From Neptunomonas sp. (lineage in GTDB: Bacteria; Pseudomonadota; Gammaproteobacteria; Pseudomonadales; Balneatricaceae): 55,533 nucleotides of DNA. The stretch covers positions 61,171 to 116,703 of the forward strand of contig NZ_JADGEV010000010.1 of the NCBI RefSeq assembly GCF_016744175.1, in the 5' to 3' direction. Below are positions 17,815 through 28,037 of this stretch, one piece after another (position 1 is the stretch's first letter; the number at the start of each line of letters is the position of its first letter). The notes under the pieces are model-generated. The model had not been told where the DNA came from and made no database searches. It saw only the letters and a list, made by a program, of their open reading frames with translations. Position numbers and translations under genes: made by a program.

Positions 17815-19119
17815 ATGCAAGTTTCTGTTGAAACGACTTCCGTTCTAGAGCGTCAGATGACAATCACTGTACCTGCAGAGCGCATTGAAGGTGATGTAAA
17901 TAAGCGAGTTCAGCAAGCTGCTCGCACTCAGCGTTTGGACGGTTTCCGCCCTGGCAAAGTTCCTATGAAAGTTGCTAAGCAGCGTTTCGGTGCTGGTATT
18001 CGTCAGGATGTAATCGGCGAAGTGATCCAGCAAAGCTTTTATGAAGCAGTTCAGCAGGAAAACGTTTTACCCGCTGGTGGACCGCAAATTGAATTTAAAA
18101 ACGATAAAGATGGTGAAGACTTTCAATACGTAGCAACGTTTGAAGTTTACCCTGAAATAGCGTTATCAGATTTCACTTCAGTAGAGATTGAAAAGCAAAG
18201 CTCTGAAGTGAAAGATGAAGATTTAGAGCAGATGATTGATACGCTTCGCAAGCAGCAAGCTAATTGGTCTGAAGTTGAAACAGCTGCAGTAGATGCTGAT
18301 CGCCTTAAAATCGATTTTGAAGGTTTCGTCGGTGGCGAAGCATTTGAAGGTGGTACTGCAGAAGGCATGGATCTTGTGTTGGGTTCAAACTCAATGATTC
18401 CTGGCTTTGAAGATGGTCTTGTAGGCGCTAAGCCGGGTGATGAAGTTGAAGTTAAAGCAACTTTCCCTGAAGACTATCATGCTGAAGAGTTGAAAGGTAA
18501 AGATGCTGTCTTTAACGTAAAAGTACAAACAGTGTCATCTTCAGAGTTACCTGAGTTGAACGAAGAGTTTTTCACAAAGTTTGGTATTGAAGCAGCTGAC
18601 TTGGAATCTTTCAAGGTAGAAGTGCGTTCAAATATGGAACGTGAAATGAAAAATGCTCTTAAGATGAAACTTAAAGATCAGGTTTTCACTCAGTTGGTCG
18701 ATATCAACGGTATTGAAGTGCCATCAGCATTGGTCGATAGCGAAATTGATAATCTACGTAAGCAAGCTGTTCAGCGTTTTGGCGGCGGTGCAGAAATTGA
18801 TCCAAGCATGTTACCAAAAGAAATGTTTGAAGATCAGGCTAAGCGTCGTGTAACAGTCGGTTTGCTAGTACAAGAAGTTATTAAAGTTAACGAAATCAAA
18901 GCTGATGATGATAATGTACGTGCTGCTGTTGAAGAAATGGCAAGTACTTATCAAGAGCCAAAAGAAGTTATCGATTGGTATTACAGTAATGATGATATGC
19001 TGAATCAGGTTAAAAGCTTGGTATTGGAAGACCTTGTGATTGATCACCTGCTTTCTTCTGCTAAAGTTACTGAAGCAGCGGTTGCTTATGAAGACGCAAT
19101 CAAGCCTGCTCAGCAGTAG
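17815..19119 (+). CDS. tig: Trigger factor, ribosome-associated chaperone
   Basis: Binds the ribosome exit tunnel and folds nascent chains; also a peptidyl-prolyl isomerase. 434 residues from the ATG at 17815 (MQVSVETTS, as in E. coli), preceded by GAGGAA. An in-frame GTG fifteen bases upstream is less likely. Domains: ribosome-binding N-terminus with the GFRPGKVP loop (about residues 43-50, the ribosome-docking signature), FKBP-type isomerase domain (about 150-245, with VLGSNSMIPGFEDGLVGAKPG), and helical C-terminal chaperone arms. The first gene of the usual tig-clpP-clpX run, with a terminator between tig and clpP. Confidence 0.97.
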   Translation: MQVSVETTSVLERQMTITVPAERIEGDVNKRVQQAARTQRLDGFRPGKVPMKVAKQRFGAGIRQDVIGEVIQQSFYEAVQQENVLPAGGPQIEFKNDKDGEDFQYVATFEVYPEIALSDFTSVEIEKQSSEVKDEDLEQMIDTLRKQQANWSEVETAAVDADRLKIDFEGFVGGEAFEGGTAEGMDLVLGSNSMIPGFEDGLVGAKPGDEVEVKATFPEDYHAEELKGKDAVFNVKVQTVSSSELPELNEEFFTKFGIEAADLESFKVEVRSNMEREMKNALKMKLKDQVFTQLVDINGIEVPSALVDSEIDNLRKQAVQRFGGGAEIDPSMLPKEMFEDQAKRRVTVGLLVQEVIKVNEIKADDDNVRAAVEEMASTYQEPKEVIDWYYSNDDMLNQVKSLVLEDLVIDHLLSSAKVTEAAVAYEDAIKPAQQ

Positions 19120-19168
19120 TCGTAGGGACATATTGTCTTGCGTCTCTAATTGATGCATTGACTGAATG

Positions 19169-19205
19169 AAAAACGACAGTTGGTGCTTATCTTCTGTCGT
19201 TTTTT
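19169..19205 (+). terminator. Intrinsic terminator after tig
   Basis: AAAAACGACAG (19169-19179) pairs with CTGTCGTTTTT (19194-19204), with a run of six T. It may separate tig from clpP or act as an attenuator, because clpP starts only 27 bases later. Confidence 0.85.
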
Positions 19206-19231
19206 GTTTATTAGGTTAAGGAGTAAATTGC

Positions 19232-19864
19232 ATGTCAGTATTCCATCAGGATAATGCTAAGATCATTGAAAACTCTGGTCTGGTACCGATGGTAGTAGAG
19301 CAGTCCGCTCGTGGTGAGCGTGCGTATGATATCTATTCTCGGCTATTGAAAGAGCGAGTTATCTTTCTTGTAGGCCAAGTTGAAGATCATATGGCGAACC
19401 TGATCGTTGCTCAGATGTTGTTTCTGGAAGCTGAAAATCCGGATAAAGATATTCATTTGTATATCAATTCACCAGGCGGTTCTGTTACTGCAGGTTTAGC
19501 GATTTACGATACTATGCAGTTTATCAAGCCAGATGTGAGCACCATGTGCACAGGTCAGGCAGCTAGCATGGGTGCTTTTTTATTATCTGCTGGTGCGGCA
19601 GGTAAGCGTCATGCTTTACCTAATGCGCGTGTAATGATTCACCAGCCATTGGGTGGTTTTCAGGGGCAGGCAACTGATATCGAGATTCACACGAAAGAAA
19701 TTTTAAGTATTCGTGAGAAGTTGAATCGTATATTGGCCGAGCATACTGGCCAAGATATAGAGACTATTAGTCGAGATACAGATCGTGATAACTTCATGGA
19801 TCCTGTTGCTGCAGCAGAATATGGTTTGATTGATTCAGTATTGGATCGGCGCCAAGGGCAATAA
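19232..19864 (+). CDS. clpP: ATP-dependent Clp protease proteolytic subunit
   Basis: Serine peptidase that forms the 14-subunit chamber degrading substrates fed by ClpX or ClpA. 210 residues. Catalytic Ser112 lies in GQAASMGAF and His137 in MIHQPLGG; the Asp is in the RDTDRDNFM block near 186, one residue off E. coli precursor numbering. The N-terminus [22 protein letters not shown] includes the usual propeptide processing region. clpX follows after 104 bases. Confidence 0.97.
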   Translation: MSVFHQDNAKIIENSGLVPMVVEQSARGERAYDIYSRLLKERVIFLVGQVEDHMANLIVAQMLFLEAENPDKDIHLYINSPGGSVTAGLAIYDTMQFIKPDVSTMCTGQAASMGAFLLSAGAAGKRHALPNARVMIHQPLGGFQGQATDIEIHTKEILSIREKLNRILAEHTGQDIETISRDTDRDNFMDPVAAAEYGLIDSVLDRRQGQ

Positions 19865-19968
19865 AGTGTAATTCAGGGAATATTATGGAGGTATTGAGTT
19901 GAAAAACTCGATGTATGCCACTATTAATAAGAATACCGCTTTGCTGGAATGAGTTTGAGGTAGGTTGA

Positions 19969-21252
19969 ATGAGCGATAATATCGACGATAAAGACAATGA
20001 ACAGGGCAAACTTTTTTGTTCATTCTGTGGTAAAAATCAGGATGAAGTTAAGAAGCTGATTGCCGGCCCATCTGTTTTTATCTGTGACGAATGTGTTGAT
20101 CTATGTAACGATATTATTCGTGAAGAGATTCAAGACATTGATGAGCAGGAAGCTAAAGAAAGCTTACCGATTCCCGCTGAAATTAAAGCGAAGCTTGATG
20201 ACTACGTTATTGGGCAGGATCGTGCCAAAAAGGTATTGGCCGTTGCTGTCTATAACCACTATAAGCGTTTGCGCTTTCAGAGTAGCTCGGCAAATAAAGA
20301 TATCGAATTGAGTAAAAGTAATATTTTACTTATTGGTCCAACGGGAAGTGGTAAAACCTTATTGGCCCAAACGCTAGCGCGTCTACTAAATGTTCCTTTC
20401 ACAATTGCCGATGCAACCACGCTGACAGAAGCAGGTTATGTAGGTGAAGACGTTGAGAATATTATTCAAAAGTTGTTACAAAAATGTGACTACGACATTG
20501 AGCGTGCGCAGCTGGGTATTGTTTACATTGATGAGATAGACAAAATCTCACGTAAATCTGATAACCCTTCTATTACTCGTGATGTTTCAGGTGAAGGTGT
20601 ACAGCAAGCGTTGCTTAAACTGATAGAAGGTACTGTTGCTTCAGTGCCTCCTCAGGGTGGGCGTAAGCATCCTCAGCAAGAGTTTCTTCAGGTAGATACG
20701 TCTAATATCTTATTTATCTGTGGTGGCGCATTTGCAGGTCTTGAGCAGATTATTCGTGATCGCTCTGAGAAAAGCTCTATTGGCTTCAATGCCAGTGTGA
20801 AAAGTAAAGATGATACAAAATCTATTACTGAAACATTGCAGGAAATTGAAGCTGAAGATTTAGTGAAGTTTGGCTTAATACCAGAATTTGTTGGCCGACT
20901 ACCTATGATAGCTACGCTCGGAGAGCTTGATGAAGAAGCTCTCATGCAAATACTGACTGAGCCTAAAAATAGCCTAGTGCGTCAATACACTAAGTTATTT
21001 GAGATGGAAGGCGCTGAAGTCGATTTCCGTAAAGAAGCGCTTCATGCAATCGCCAAGCATGCATTAGAGCGTAAAACAGGAGCTCGTGGGTTGCGCTCGA
21101 TTCTTGAGGGGACATTGCTTGATATCATGTATCAGCTACCTTCAATGGAAAATGTGAGCAAGGTTGTTATTGATGAAGGTGTTATTGACGGTACATCTGA
21201 ACCAATTTTAATCTACGAAACTCCAGAGCAAAAAGTGGTTTCTGAAAAGTAA
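19969..21252 (+). CDS. clpX: ATP-dependent Clp protease ATP-binding subunit ClpX
   Basis: AAA+ unfoldase that recognises tagged or specific substrates and threads them into ClpP. 427 residues. N-terminal zinc domain with Cys17, Cys20, Cys39 and Cys42 (CSFC...CDEC), Walker A GPTGSGKT (about residue 123), Walker [11 protein letters not shown], pore loop GYVGEDVE, the ClpP-docking loop IGF (SSIGFNA), and sensor-2 GARGLRS. A terminator follows. In many relatives lon comes next; here it does not. Confidence 0.97.
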   Translation: MSDNIDDKDNEQGKLFCSFCGKNQDEVKKLIAGPSVFICDECVDLCNDIIREEIQDIDEQEAKESLPIPAEIKAKLDDYVIGQDRAKKVLAVAVYNHYKRLRFQSSSANKDIELSKSNILLIGPTGSGKTLLAQTLARLLNVPFTIADATTLTEAGYVGEDVENIIQKLLQKCDYDIERAQLGIVYIDEIDKISRKSDNPSITRDVSGEGVQQALLKLIEGTVASVPPQGGRKHPQQEFLQVDTSNILFICGGAFAGLEQIIRDRSEKSSIGFNASVKSKDDTKSITETLQEIEAEDLVKFGLIPEFVGRLPMIATLGELDEEALMQILTEPKNSLVRQYTKLFEMEGAEVDFRKEALHAIAKHALERKTGARGLRSILEGTLLDIMYQLPSMENVSKVVIDEGVIDGTSEPILIYETPEQKVVSEK

Positions 21253-21297
21253 ACTACACATTCATTAGCAGCGATCTAAAGGATTGTTGTAGATTAT

Positions 21298-21330
21298 AAA
21301 GCCACTCATCTAAACGTGAGTGGCTTTTTT
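21298..21330. terminator. Intrinsic terminator after clpX
   Basis: AAAGCCACTCA (21298-21308) pairs with TGAGTGGCTTT (21317-21327), followed by T-run to 21330. It lies between convergent clpX and the GGDEF-EAL gene and overlaps the stop of the latter. Confidence 0.9.
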
Positions 21331-23614
21331 AATTGTTAGTCTGGTTCCGCAATAAATTTGAAATGCCTTGGGCACTGACTGGCTTACTAAATAAATAGCC
21401 TTGGGCGTTATCACAGCCAAGTTCTTTGAGCATATTGAGTTGCTCAGTATTTTCAATACCTTCTGCAATAATTTTGTATCCAAGATTGTGTCCCATTTCT
21501 ATTATGGATTTAATGAGTAGCAGTGTCTTCTTGTCAGATAACATGTCATCAATGAAGTGCTTATCAATTTTAAGAAAATCTACATTTAAATGTTTCAATG
21601 AAGCGAAGGATGAGTAGCCTGTACCAAAATCATCGATAGCAAGTAAAACACCCAATTGTTTGAGCTCTTTGAAAATGGACAAGTTTTTCTTGCTTGTCTG
21701 AATGCTGCTCTCAGTAATTTCCAGTTTTAGCTCTGTTGCAGGTAGACCTGTTCTGCTGATAACTCGGTTGATGAGTGGTACTAGATCATTTTCGAGAAAG
21801 TGGCTAGGAGATATATTTACCGCAATTCGAACAGATGAAAACCCTGCTTGCTTCCAGGAAACTGATTGTTCACTTGCTGTATTTAATGCCCACTCCGTTA
21901 GAGGTTGAATCATGCCGATGCGTTCTGCTATTGGAATGAACTCAGTTGGTGAAACATGACCTAACGTTGGGTGTTCCCAGCGTGATAGTGCTTCTACGCA
22001 AATAATAGTACCCGTATTGATATCAACCTGTGGTTGGTAAACGAGTGATAGCTGATTTTTATCAACGGCTTCTCGAAGGCACTGCTCTACTTTAAAGCGG
22101 TGCTCGGCTTTTCTAGTGAGTTCTTTATTGTAGAATGCGAAGCGATTTTTACCGTAATCCTTTGCAGCGTAAAGAGCAGTGTCTGCAGCTTTTAACAGTG
22201 TTTGTAAATTACTCCCATCACTTGGATATCGAGCTGCACCGATGCTACAGGTGGGGATAAATTTTCTACCAGAAAAGTTTATTGGCTTTGATATTGCCTC
22301 AAGATATTGCTGAGCTATCTCGGCAAGATGTGAGCTGCTTATAATGTCTCTGATAACAATACAAAATTCATCTCCTCCAAGACGTGAAACAAAATCAACC
22401 TCGCGGCTAATGTATTTTAATCTCTTGGCTACTTCTTGAAGGAGGTAGTCACCACTATCGTGACCAAGACTGTCGTTAATGTGTTTAAAGTTATCAAGGT
22501 CAATATAAAGAACGCTGAATGGGATTCTGTTTTCTGGTTTTTTTTGGATTAAGCTCTTAAGGTGAAGATACAAATGAGCACGGCTGGAGAGGCTAGTAAG
22601 TTTATCTGTATAGGCTAAGTTACGTATCAACTTTTGATTGTGTTCTCTTTCCATGATAATGCCGGTGAGCCTTCCTGCCGAGATTAAATCATTTAATTCA
22701 TCTTCATTCGGAAGTGATGGAAAGTCGTAGTACATGCCAAATGCACCTAATATTTTTCCTGAAGAGCTTTTTATTGGTTCGGACCAGCAGCAGCGCATGC
22801 CATGAGGTAAGGCGTATCTTTTTAGGCTAGCCCATTTAGGGTCTGATTCAATATTTTCAACAAGTACTCGTTTCCCTGTATAGGTCGATGTACCGCATGA
22901 ACCAATATCGGGCCCGCTTATTAGGCCGTTAACAGAATCGCAGTACTCTTTAGGTAAGCTAGGTGCTCCGCCATGGAGTAGTGTTTCACCCTCTAGTTCA
23001 AGCATTGAACAACGCATTCCTGGGTTGCGCTCTTCGTATAGTAATCCGATTTCATTATAGATTTTTGATGCTGTAATGCCTTTCGCAATCATTTCTAAAA
23101 TATTTGTATTTCGTCGATCAAATATTTCAGTTTTTTTACGAAGCGTTATATCTACATGGGTTCCAATTAATCTAGCCGGTACATCGCTTGAGCCAAGCAT
23201 GGTTTTAAATGCACGAGATCGGATGAAAATATAGTGGCCGCTTTTATGATACATGCGCATTTCAACTTCGAATACGCTTGTTTTTCCCGATAAGTAATCG
23301 TGCACTTTCTGCAGAACAAAGTCTTTGTCATCACAGTGAGTTAGTGACGCCCATGTGTCTAAATTATTTTCGAGCTCATTCTCATTATAGCCGAGCATGC
23401 TTTTCCATCGAGGTGAGTAGTACACCTCATTGGATTCTAAATCCCAATCCCACAACCCATCACTGGCGCCACGCATAGCAAGCGCAAATCGTTCCTCGCT
23501 TTTGTACAGTTCAGCAGTACGTTGCTCTTTGGTCAGTTTTGTTGAGGCTAATTCCGTGCGCAAGTATTTGATTTCTTCCAGTAAATCAATTTTAGATTTA
23601 TTCGGTTTATTCAT
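21329..23614 (-). CDS. PAS-GAF-GGDEF-EAL cyclic-di-GMP signalling protein
   Basis: 761 residues, cytoplasmic (no membrane segment). Order: short coiled-coil start, PAS domain (about 40-165, ASDGLWDWDLESNEVYYSPRW), GAF domain (about 175-330, with Cys-containing GPDIGSCGTS and HGMRCCWSEP), GGDEF domain (about 335-500) with an intact RLGGDEF active site and an IDLDNFK metal motif, then an EAL domain (about 510-755) with VEALSRW and DDFGTGYSS. Both catalytic motifs look intact, so it may make and break c-di-GMP, with the balance set by the sensors. The RxxD inhibitory site was not obvious five residues before GGDEF. Convergent with clpX; no partner gene. Confidence 0.92.
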   Translation of the reverse strand: MNKPNKSKIDLLEEIKYLRTELASTKLTKEQRTAELYKSEERFALAMRGASDGLWDWDLESNEVYYSPRWKSMLGYNENELENNLDTWASLTHCDDKDFVLQKVHDYLSGKTSVFEVEMRMYHKSGHYIFIRSRAFKTMLGSSDVPARLIGTHVDITLRKKTEIFDRRNTNILEMIAKGITASKIYNEIGLLYEERNPGMRCSMLELEGETLLHGGAPSLPKEYCDSVNGLISGPDIGSCGTSTYTGKRVLVENIESDPKWASLKRYALPHGMRCCWSEPIKSSSGKILGAFGMYYDFPSLPNEDELNDLISAGRLTGIIMEREHNQKLIRNLAYTDKLTSLSSRAHLYLHLKSLIQKKPENRIPFSVLYIDLDNFKHINDSLGHDSGDYLLQEVAKRLKYISREVDFVSRLGGDEFCIVIRDIISSSHLAEIAQQYLEAISKPINFSGRKFIPTCSIGAARYPSDGSNLQTLLKAADTALYAAKDYGKNRFAFYNKELTRKAEHRFKVEQCLREAVDKNQLSLVYQPQVDINTGTIICVEALSRWEHPTLGHVSPTEFIPIAERIGMIQPLTEWALNTASEQSVSWKQAGFSSVRIAVNISPSHFLENDLVPLINRVISRTGLPATELKLEITESSIQTSKKNLSIFKELKQLGVLLAIDDFGTGYSSFASLKHLNVDFLKIDKHFIDDMLSDKKTLLLIKSIIEMGHNLGYKIIAEGIENTEQLNMLKELGCDNAQGYLFSKPVSAQGISNLLRNQTNN

Positions 23615-23999
23615 CTTGCCCCCAGATTTATAGCATTAATAATTTCACCTGGTTTTGCGGTACTCCTTTATATGTGTATTTGAAGCGCTGCTTTTATAGT
23701 AATGCAAGTTTATGTTTTGTGTTTGAAACACGAGTGCTTGTTTGTAATCGTGATTGTACTAGCTTCGTTATTACAATATAGCAAACTTGTAGAGAATTGG
23801 TCGCTAGTGAGGGCTATGAATAGAAATGGTATGTGGGGTAGGGTAAGTGTAGAAAGTATTTGTCGGTCTTTCGTGTGGCTAGGATTTACAAATTTTGTTT
23901 GAAATAGTTAGAAGATTTTTGATACGCTTCGTATGCAAACCACTCGCTCAAATATGGATTCTAGTGAGAGAGTGGTGCAATTTAGCCTTCGATGCTTTT
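23615..23999. other. Intergenic region, no gene seen
   Basis: 385 bases between the GGDEF-EAL start and the yejK stop. A 66-codon plus-strand frame (23702-23902) has no ribosome binding site or recognisable product. A loose inverted repeat (ACCACTC near 23940, GAGTGGT near 23970) may serve yejK termination. The left end should hold the promoter of the GGDEF-EAL gene. Confidence 0.5.
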
Positions 24000-25067
24000 C
24001 TAGTCTTCTTCACCTTCTAAAGCACGCTTTATCTGTTCGACAACGCGGCTTGGCATGCGGCGTAATATCAATATTTGTTTATCTTCATCAAACTCAATAT
24101 CACTGCCGGATCCTGCCGCACCAAGCGAGCGTTTAGCAAAGTCTACTTGCCAGTTATCCGCTTTTGCTTTCAATTTGGTGTGGGCATTTAGTGTATGTGT
24201 ATGCGGTTGGAACTCTTGGCTAACTTGATATCTTTCACTGTTTGCAAAGCGGCCAAATTTTCCTGTGATCTCTTCAGTTTTTTCGGTAGGAATATGTTGA
24301 TCAAATATCTGTTCAATTTCTGGTAAATTAGCTGTGTTTTTTTCAGACCTCTGGCGGCTTAAGTAACTAACGACATCTTCGACAACTTGTTCTCTTTCGT
24401 CATACATACCATTTTGTGTACAAAAATCACGGGTAGCACGAATAAGGTCACCGGTGGATTTCTTAGAAGGAGTGACGTCAGTACAACCAAAAGCATTAGA
24501 GAAATAGTGCGTAACATCGCCTTTTTCTTTTGTGCCCATAAAACTTAAGTAGCTATCTTTACCTTTTTGATATGAAGTTATATTGATCTTAGCAGCTTGA
24601 TGTAGCTTATCTAAATCTACTTCATTTATCTCAGTGGGACTGAGTTGGTCGTTTAGGGATATTGTTGAGCGATTGCGCACTAATGCAACTAATAAAAACT
24701 CGTAGCGCTCTTGTTGATAATGGGCAAAAATAATATATCCGCCGACAGCCGAGTCTGAAGAGGATGAATCCATGGCTGCTGCAAGTTGAGCAATACCTAA
24801 ATCAGCAAGTTTTAGAAAATCAGTAGGGGATTGCTCATGTGATAGATAGCTTTCGAAAGCGTGTATGAAGGGATAGCCATCTCGATTTTCTTTGTTGAAA
24901 GATCCGTGTGTAAGCGTTGAACGTCTTGCTAAAGCGTTATTTAAAGCCAGAACCATGTCGGGTACAACGGGATGCTGCGTGTTAACGCTGCCGCCACGTT
25001 CGCTGATAGCAGTAGCCTGATCTTCTTCTTTATGGAGTTCTCTAATTACTAGGTGTTTTAATTCCAC
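24000..25067 (-). CDS. yejK: Nucleoid-associated protein YejK (NdpA family)
   Basis: 355 residues, close to the 335 of E. coli. The protein begins MELKHLVIRELHKE and shows the family blocks ALNNALARRSTLTHGSFN, ADLGIAQLAAAMDSS, GGYIIFAHYQQE, YLSFMGTKEKGDVTHYFSNAFGC and the C-terminal DWQVDFAKRSLG-like region (DNWQVDFAKRSLGAAGSG). Family members bind DNA and are found on spermidine nucleoids. It is transcribed alone and divergently from the ypfJ-type gene. Function beyond nucleoid association is unknown. Confidence 0.92.
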   Translation of the reverse strand: MELKHLVIRELHKEEDQATAISERGGSVNTQHPVVPDMVLALNNALARRSTLTHGSFNKENRDGYPFIHAFESYLSHEQSPTDFLKLADLGIAQLAAAMDSSSSDSAVGGYIIFAHYQQERYEFLLVALVRNRSTISLNDQLSPTEINEVDLDKLHQAAKINITSYQKGKDSYLSFMGTKEKGDVTHYFSNAFGCTDVTPSKKSTGDLIRATRDFCTQNGMYDEREQVVEDVVSYLSRQRSEKNTANLPEIEQIFDQHIPTEKTEEITGKFGRFANSERYQVSQEFQPHTHTLNAHTKLKAKADNWQVDFAKRSLGAAGSGSDIEFDEDKQILILRRMPSRVVEQIKRALEGEED

Positions 25068-25250
25068 AGGTATTCCCAGATCTTTAAATCAAAGTTGAAT
25101 TTTATGTGAAAGACAGGTGAATGTCAGGGATATCTTACATCAAGCTAGATATCATATTGGCGTTGTATGCTCGTTGAGGCACAAGTTAAGGTGTAGTACA
25201 TACGTTTTTTGCATGATATTCATTAAGAAAACAACTTTTGGAGAAGCTCG

Positions 25251-26141
25251 ATGCGCTGGAAAAGTGGTCGCCGCAGTACTAATGTAGAAGATCGCCGTAC
25301 TGAACAGGCGAGCTCGGGTCGTGCTAATAGAGGCTTTCGTATTGGCGGCGGTAAAAAAGGTGGCATAGGCATTATTGTCGTTGCGGTTGTTGTCATGCTA
25401 TTGGGTGGTGATCCCAGTACTATTTTGAACATGCTTTTAGGTGGTAGTGGGGTTCCAACTCAAACTCACAGCCAAACGACGGAACGCAATTATCAAACAT
25501 CGGCACCTACCGATGAAATGGCTGATTTTGTATCGGTAGTTTTGGCAGATACAGAAGATACATGGAACCCTCTATTCCAGAAGATGGGTGAGCAGTACCA
25601 AAAGCCACGCTTAGTGCTGTTTCGTGGCTCGGTGAAGTCTGCGTGCGGGATGGCTCAGTCAGCGATGGGGCCGTTTTATTGCCCTGGCGATCAAAAAGTA
25701 TACATCGACCTTAGCTTTTATGAAGAACTGAAACATGCATTTGGTGCACCTGGCGATTTCGCTCAGGCTTATGTTATTGCTCATGAAGTTGGCCACCACG
25801 TACAGCAACAATTTGGTATATTGCAAAAAGTCCATAAAATGCAGCGCGGTATGCCAAAACCGCAAGCTAATGTTCTGTCTGTGAAGCTCGAGTTGCAAGC
25901 GGATTGTTTAGCGGGTATCTGGGCGCATCATGCCAATCGTGTTAGAAATATTGTTGAGCCGGGTGATATTGATGAAGCGATGAATGCAGCAAGTAAAATT
26001 GGTGATGACGCTATCCAGAAGCGTACACAAGGGTATGTTGTACCCGATTCTTTTACGCATGGAACATCAGCTCAGCGAGTTAAGTGGTTTAATGTAGGGT
26101 TTACGCGTGGCGATGTCCAAAGTTGTAACACTTTTGGTTAG
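25251..26141 (+). CDS. ypfJ: YpfJ-family neutral zinc metallopeptidase
   Basis: 296 residues. A basic Arg/Lys/Gly-rich cytoplasmic N-terminus (MRWKSGRRSTNVEDRR, the family signature) is followed by one membrane helix (about residues 42-60, GGIGIIVVAVVVMLLGG), then a periplasmic domain with the zinc-protease motif HEVGHH (about residue 177) and the third-ligand region LELQADCLAGIWAHH. Conserved YCPGDQKVYIDLSF precedes the helix. A strong ribosome binding site (TTGGAG) lies before the ATG. The physiological substrate is unknown. Confidence 0.92.
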   Translation: MRWKSGRRSTNVEDRRTEQASSGRANRGFRIGGGKKGGIGIIVVAVVVMLLGGDPSTILNMLLGGSGVPTQTHSQTTERNYQTSAPTDEMADFVSVVLADTEDTWNPLFQKMGEQYQKPRLVLFRGSVKSACGMAQSAMGPFYCPGDQKVYIDLSFYEELKHAFGAPGDFAQAYVIAHEVGHHVQQQFGILQKVHKMQRGMPKPQANVLSVKLELQADCLAGIWAHHANRVRNIVEPGDIDEAMNAASKIGDDAIQKRTQGYVVPDSFTHGTSAQRVKWFNVGFTRGDVQSCNTFG

Positions 26142-26320
26142 TTTTTTAAGGGACTGTATTTTGATCTAAATATGGTTTAACACTGGCTTAGCTAGTTATA
26201 AGAGGCTTGATTTCAATCACTTTATTTCTTCATGGATATTATCTTTTTGCTCTGGGGCTGTACGGGAAGGCTTATAAGCTCTATGCTGCTGGCATAGAAA
26301 ATGATGTAAGGAAATAAACA

Positions 26321-26578
26321 ATGCCGTACAACGCTGAATTGGTTGATGAACTGAATTTATTAAATCACTTTAACTTGGGTACAACACAAGAAGGTATTAA
26401 AGTGCACCAAAGTGCAGGGCCTAAAATGGTCGATGCAGCTAAACGCTTATTTGATAAAGATTTAATCTCTCAGGAAGATGGTGGTTACCTAACAGACTTA
26501 GGCCATGATGCTGCTGAGCATTCACAAAATCTCATATTGATTTTAACCACGCCAGTTCAAGTAGACACCACGTCTTAA
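26321..26578 (+). CDS. TIGR02647-type small conserved protein
   Basis: 85 residues, matching a conserved family of small proteins known from Pseudomonas and marine relatives (start ELxxELNLLxxFNLGTTQEGIKVH, then AAKRLFDKDLISQEDGGYLTDLGHDAAEH). The helical pattern around DLISQEDGGYLTDLG resembles a winged helix-turn-helix, so DNA binding is possible, but no function is established. The next gene starts six bases after the stop, suggesting an operon with yaeQ. Confidence 0.8.
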   Translation: MPYNAELVDELNLLNHFNLGTTQEGIKVHQSAGPKMVDAAKRLFDKDLISQEDGGYLTDLGHDAAEHSQNLILILTTPVQVDTTS

Positions 26579-26584
26579 AAATAT

Positions 26585-27118
26585 ATGGCACACAAACCAA
26601 CCATCTATAAGGTGGAGTTGCAGCTGGTAGATATGAATCGTGATATTTATACCAGCTGTAAACTTACACTTGCACAGCACCCTTCAGAAACACTCGAGCG
26701 TATGATGATAAGACTGATGGTATTCGGTTTGAATTATCATGAGGATCTGCAATTTAGTCGTGGGTTATCTGCTACTGACGAACCAGATATTTGGGAATGT
26801 TCTTTAGACGGTCAGGTCAATCATTGGATTGAGGTAGGGCAAGCAACACCAGAGCGTATTCGTAAGGCGATTAGCCGATCTCCAAAGATTTCTTTATACG
26901 CTTTTGGGCGAGAGGCTGATATTTGGTGGGCACGTGCCCAAGATGCTTTTAGAGACCTTCCGCGAGTAGATGTTTGGCAATTTAATGCAGAGGAATCTGC
27001 TAAGCTTTCAGATTTAATAGAGCGAACAGTATCTATTACAATGACGATAACGGGCGCTGAAATTTTTCTGAACAAGGATGAAAAGCAACTTTCATTGGGG
27101 TTTAAACAGCTTCTGTAG
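26585..27118 (+). CDS. yaeQ: YaeQ family protein
   Basis: 177 residues; shares with E. coli YaeQ the start TIYKVELQLVDMNRDIY, the conserved HPSETLERMMIRL block and DEPDIWECSLDG...WIEVGQ. The family has a PD-(D/E)XK nuclease-like fold (conserved D and E residues in DEPDIW and IEVG). It was once linked to RfaH suppression; its true role is uncertain. It follows the TIGR02647-type gene almost directly and is convergent with the CBS gene, 17 bases away. Confidence 0.92.
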   Translation: MAHKPTIYKVELQLVDMNRDIYTSCKLTLAQHPSETLERMMIRLMVFGLNYHEDLQFSRGLSATDEPDIWECSLDGQVNHWIEVGQATPERIRKAISRSPKISLYAFGREADIWWARAQDAFRDLPRVDVWQFNAEESAKLSDLIERTVSITMTITGAEIFLNKDEKQLSLGFKQLL

Positions 27119-27135
27119 TTGTTAATGCCGTTATG

Positions 27136-27786
27136 TTATACCCGTTGCTCGTGATTGGGGCCGCTTACTAATAAGCTCAGTAAATCGCTGCGACAAACTA
27201 TTCCCACTACACTATGTTCCTGATCAACAACAGGAACACAACTTACTTTTTGTTCCATAAAAATCAAAGCAATTTCACGGACTAAGGTTTCGGGGCTGAC
27301 AGCAATTAGCGCGACACTGAGTAAATTGCCAACAAAAGCACTAGAGTCTGATCCTGAACGCAGAAGGTTTTCGCCAGTAATTGCGCCTAACGGGTGTCCA
27401 TTAGCATTGGTTATAATTAAATGATTAATGTTCTCTTGTTGCATTAACTCCCAAGCATATTTAATCGTCTCGAACTGCCCAACGGTAACGACGGGTGCAT
27501 TCATTATGTGTAAAGCGATAAGGCGTCGGCGGTCTTGTAGCGTGTCTGACTTGCGTCCTGTTTCTTCGTAAAGGCGAGATGAAACCATAGTTGATCGTGT
27601 GCCGCTCGTTAGTGGCGAGTTCACAGTTTTGGCTTGAGTTGTGATTTTGGCATTTCCAACGGTGTTGTTTTGTAAGGAGTTTTTAGCAGTGTTACTCCTG
27701 TTAGTGGCGGCAACACCGCGCTGTGGAAACTGTGCAGCTGACGGGTTCTTTACGAGATTCCCGTTGTCATAGATTAACAACGCCAT
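27136..27786 (-). CDS. CBS-domain pair protein
   Basis: 216 residues. The first 85 are low-complexity (Asn, Thr, Ala, Ser rich) with no clear fold. Residues of about 90-210 form two CBS motifs (first: NAPVVTVGQFETIKYAWELMQQENINHLIITNANGHPLGAITGENLL, second: VALIAVSPETLVREIALIFMEQKVSCVPVVD, split by a short linker) that in this family bind adenine nucleotides as a regulatory module. There is no attached enzyme. Its partner, if any, is not evident from the neighbours. Divergent from the RND operon. Confidence 0.85.
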   Translation of the reverse strand: MALLIYDNGNLVKNPSAAQFPQRGVAATNRSNTAKNSLQNNTVGNAKITTQAKTVNSPLTSGTRSTMVSSRLYEETGRKSDTLQDRRRLIALHIMNAPVVTVGQFETIKYAWELMQQENINHLIITNANGHPLGAITGENLLRSGSDSSAFVGNLLSVALIAVSPETLVREIALIFMEQKVSCVPVVDQEHSVVGIVCRSDLLSLLVSGPNHEQRV

Positions 27787-28037
27787 TTAATTTCTCCGAA
27801 CTACAATATCTACTTTATCGGCGAGAAGACTTTTTACTTTAATTCTATAGCTATTAGTCAACGATCTTTAAAAAACATTCAATAATACGCTACATCGTTG
27901 TACAGAATACTGACTCGAACCTGAATATTTCCAGAATAGTGTCAGAATAAAGCGACTAGATATCGAATAAAAATAGTGAGTTGGCATTATATTAGAATGT
28001 GCTAAAATAAGTGCAATTCTTATTGTCGAGGTATTGT

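Noticed and set aside
23702-23902. 66-codon plus-strand frame in the gap before yejK
   Set aside because: No ribosome binding site, no similarity to any family I know, and base use unlike neighbouring genes.
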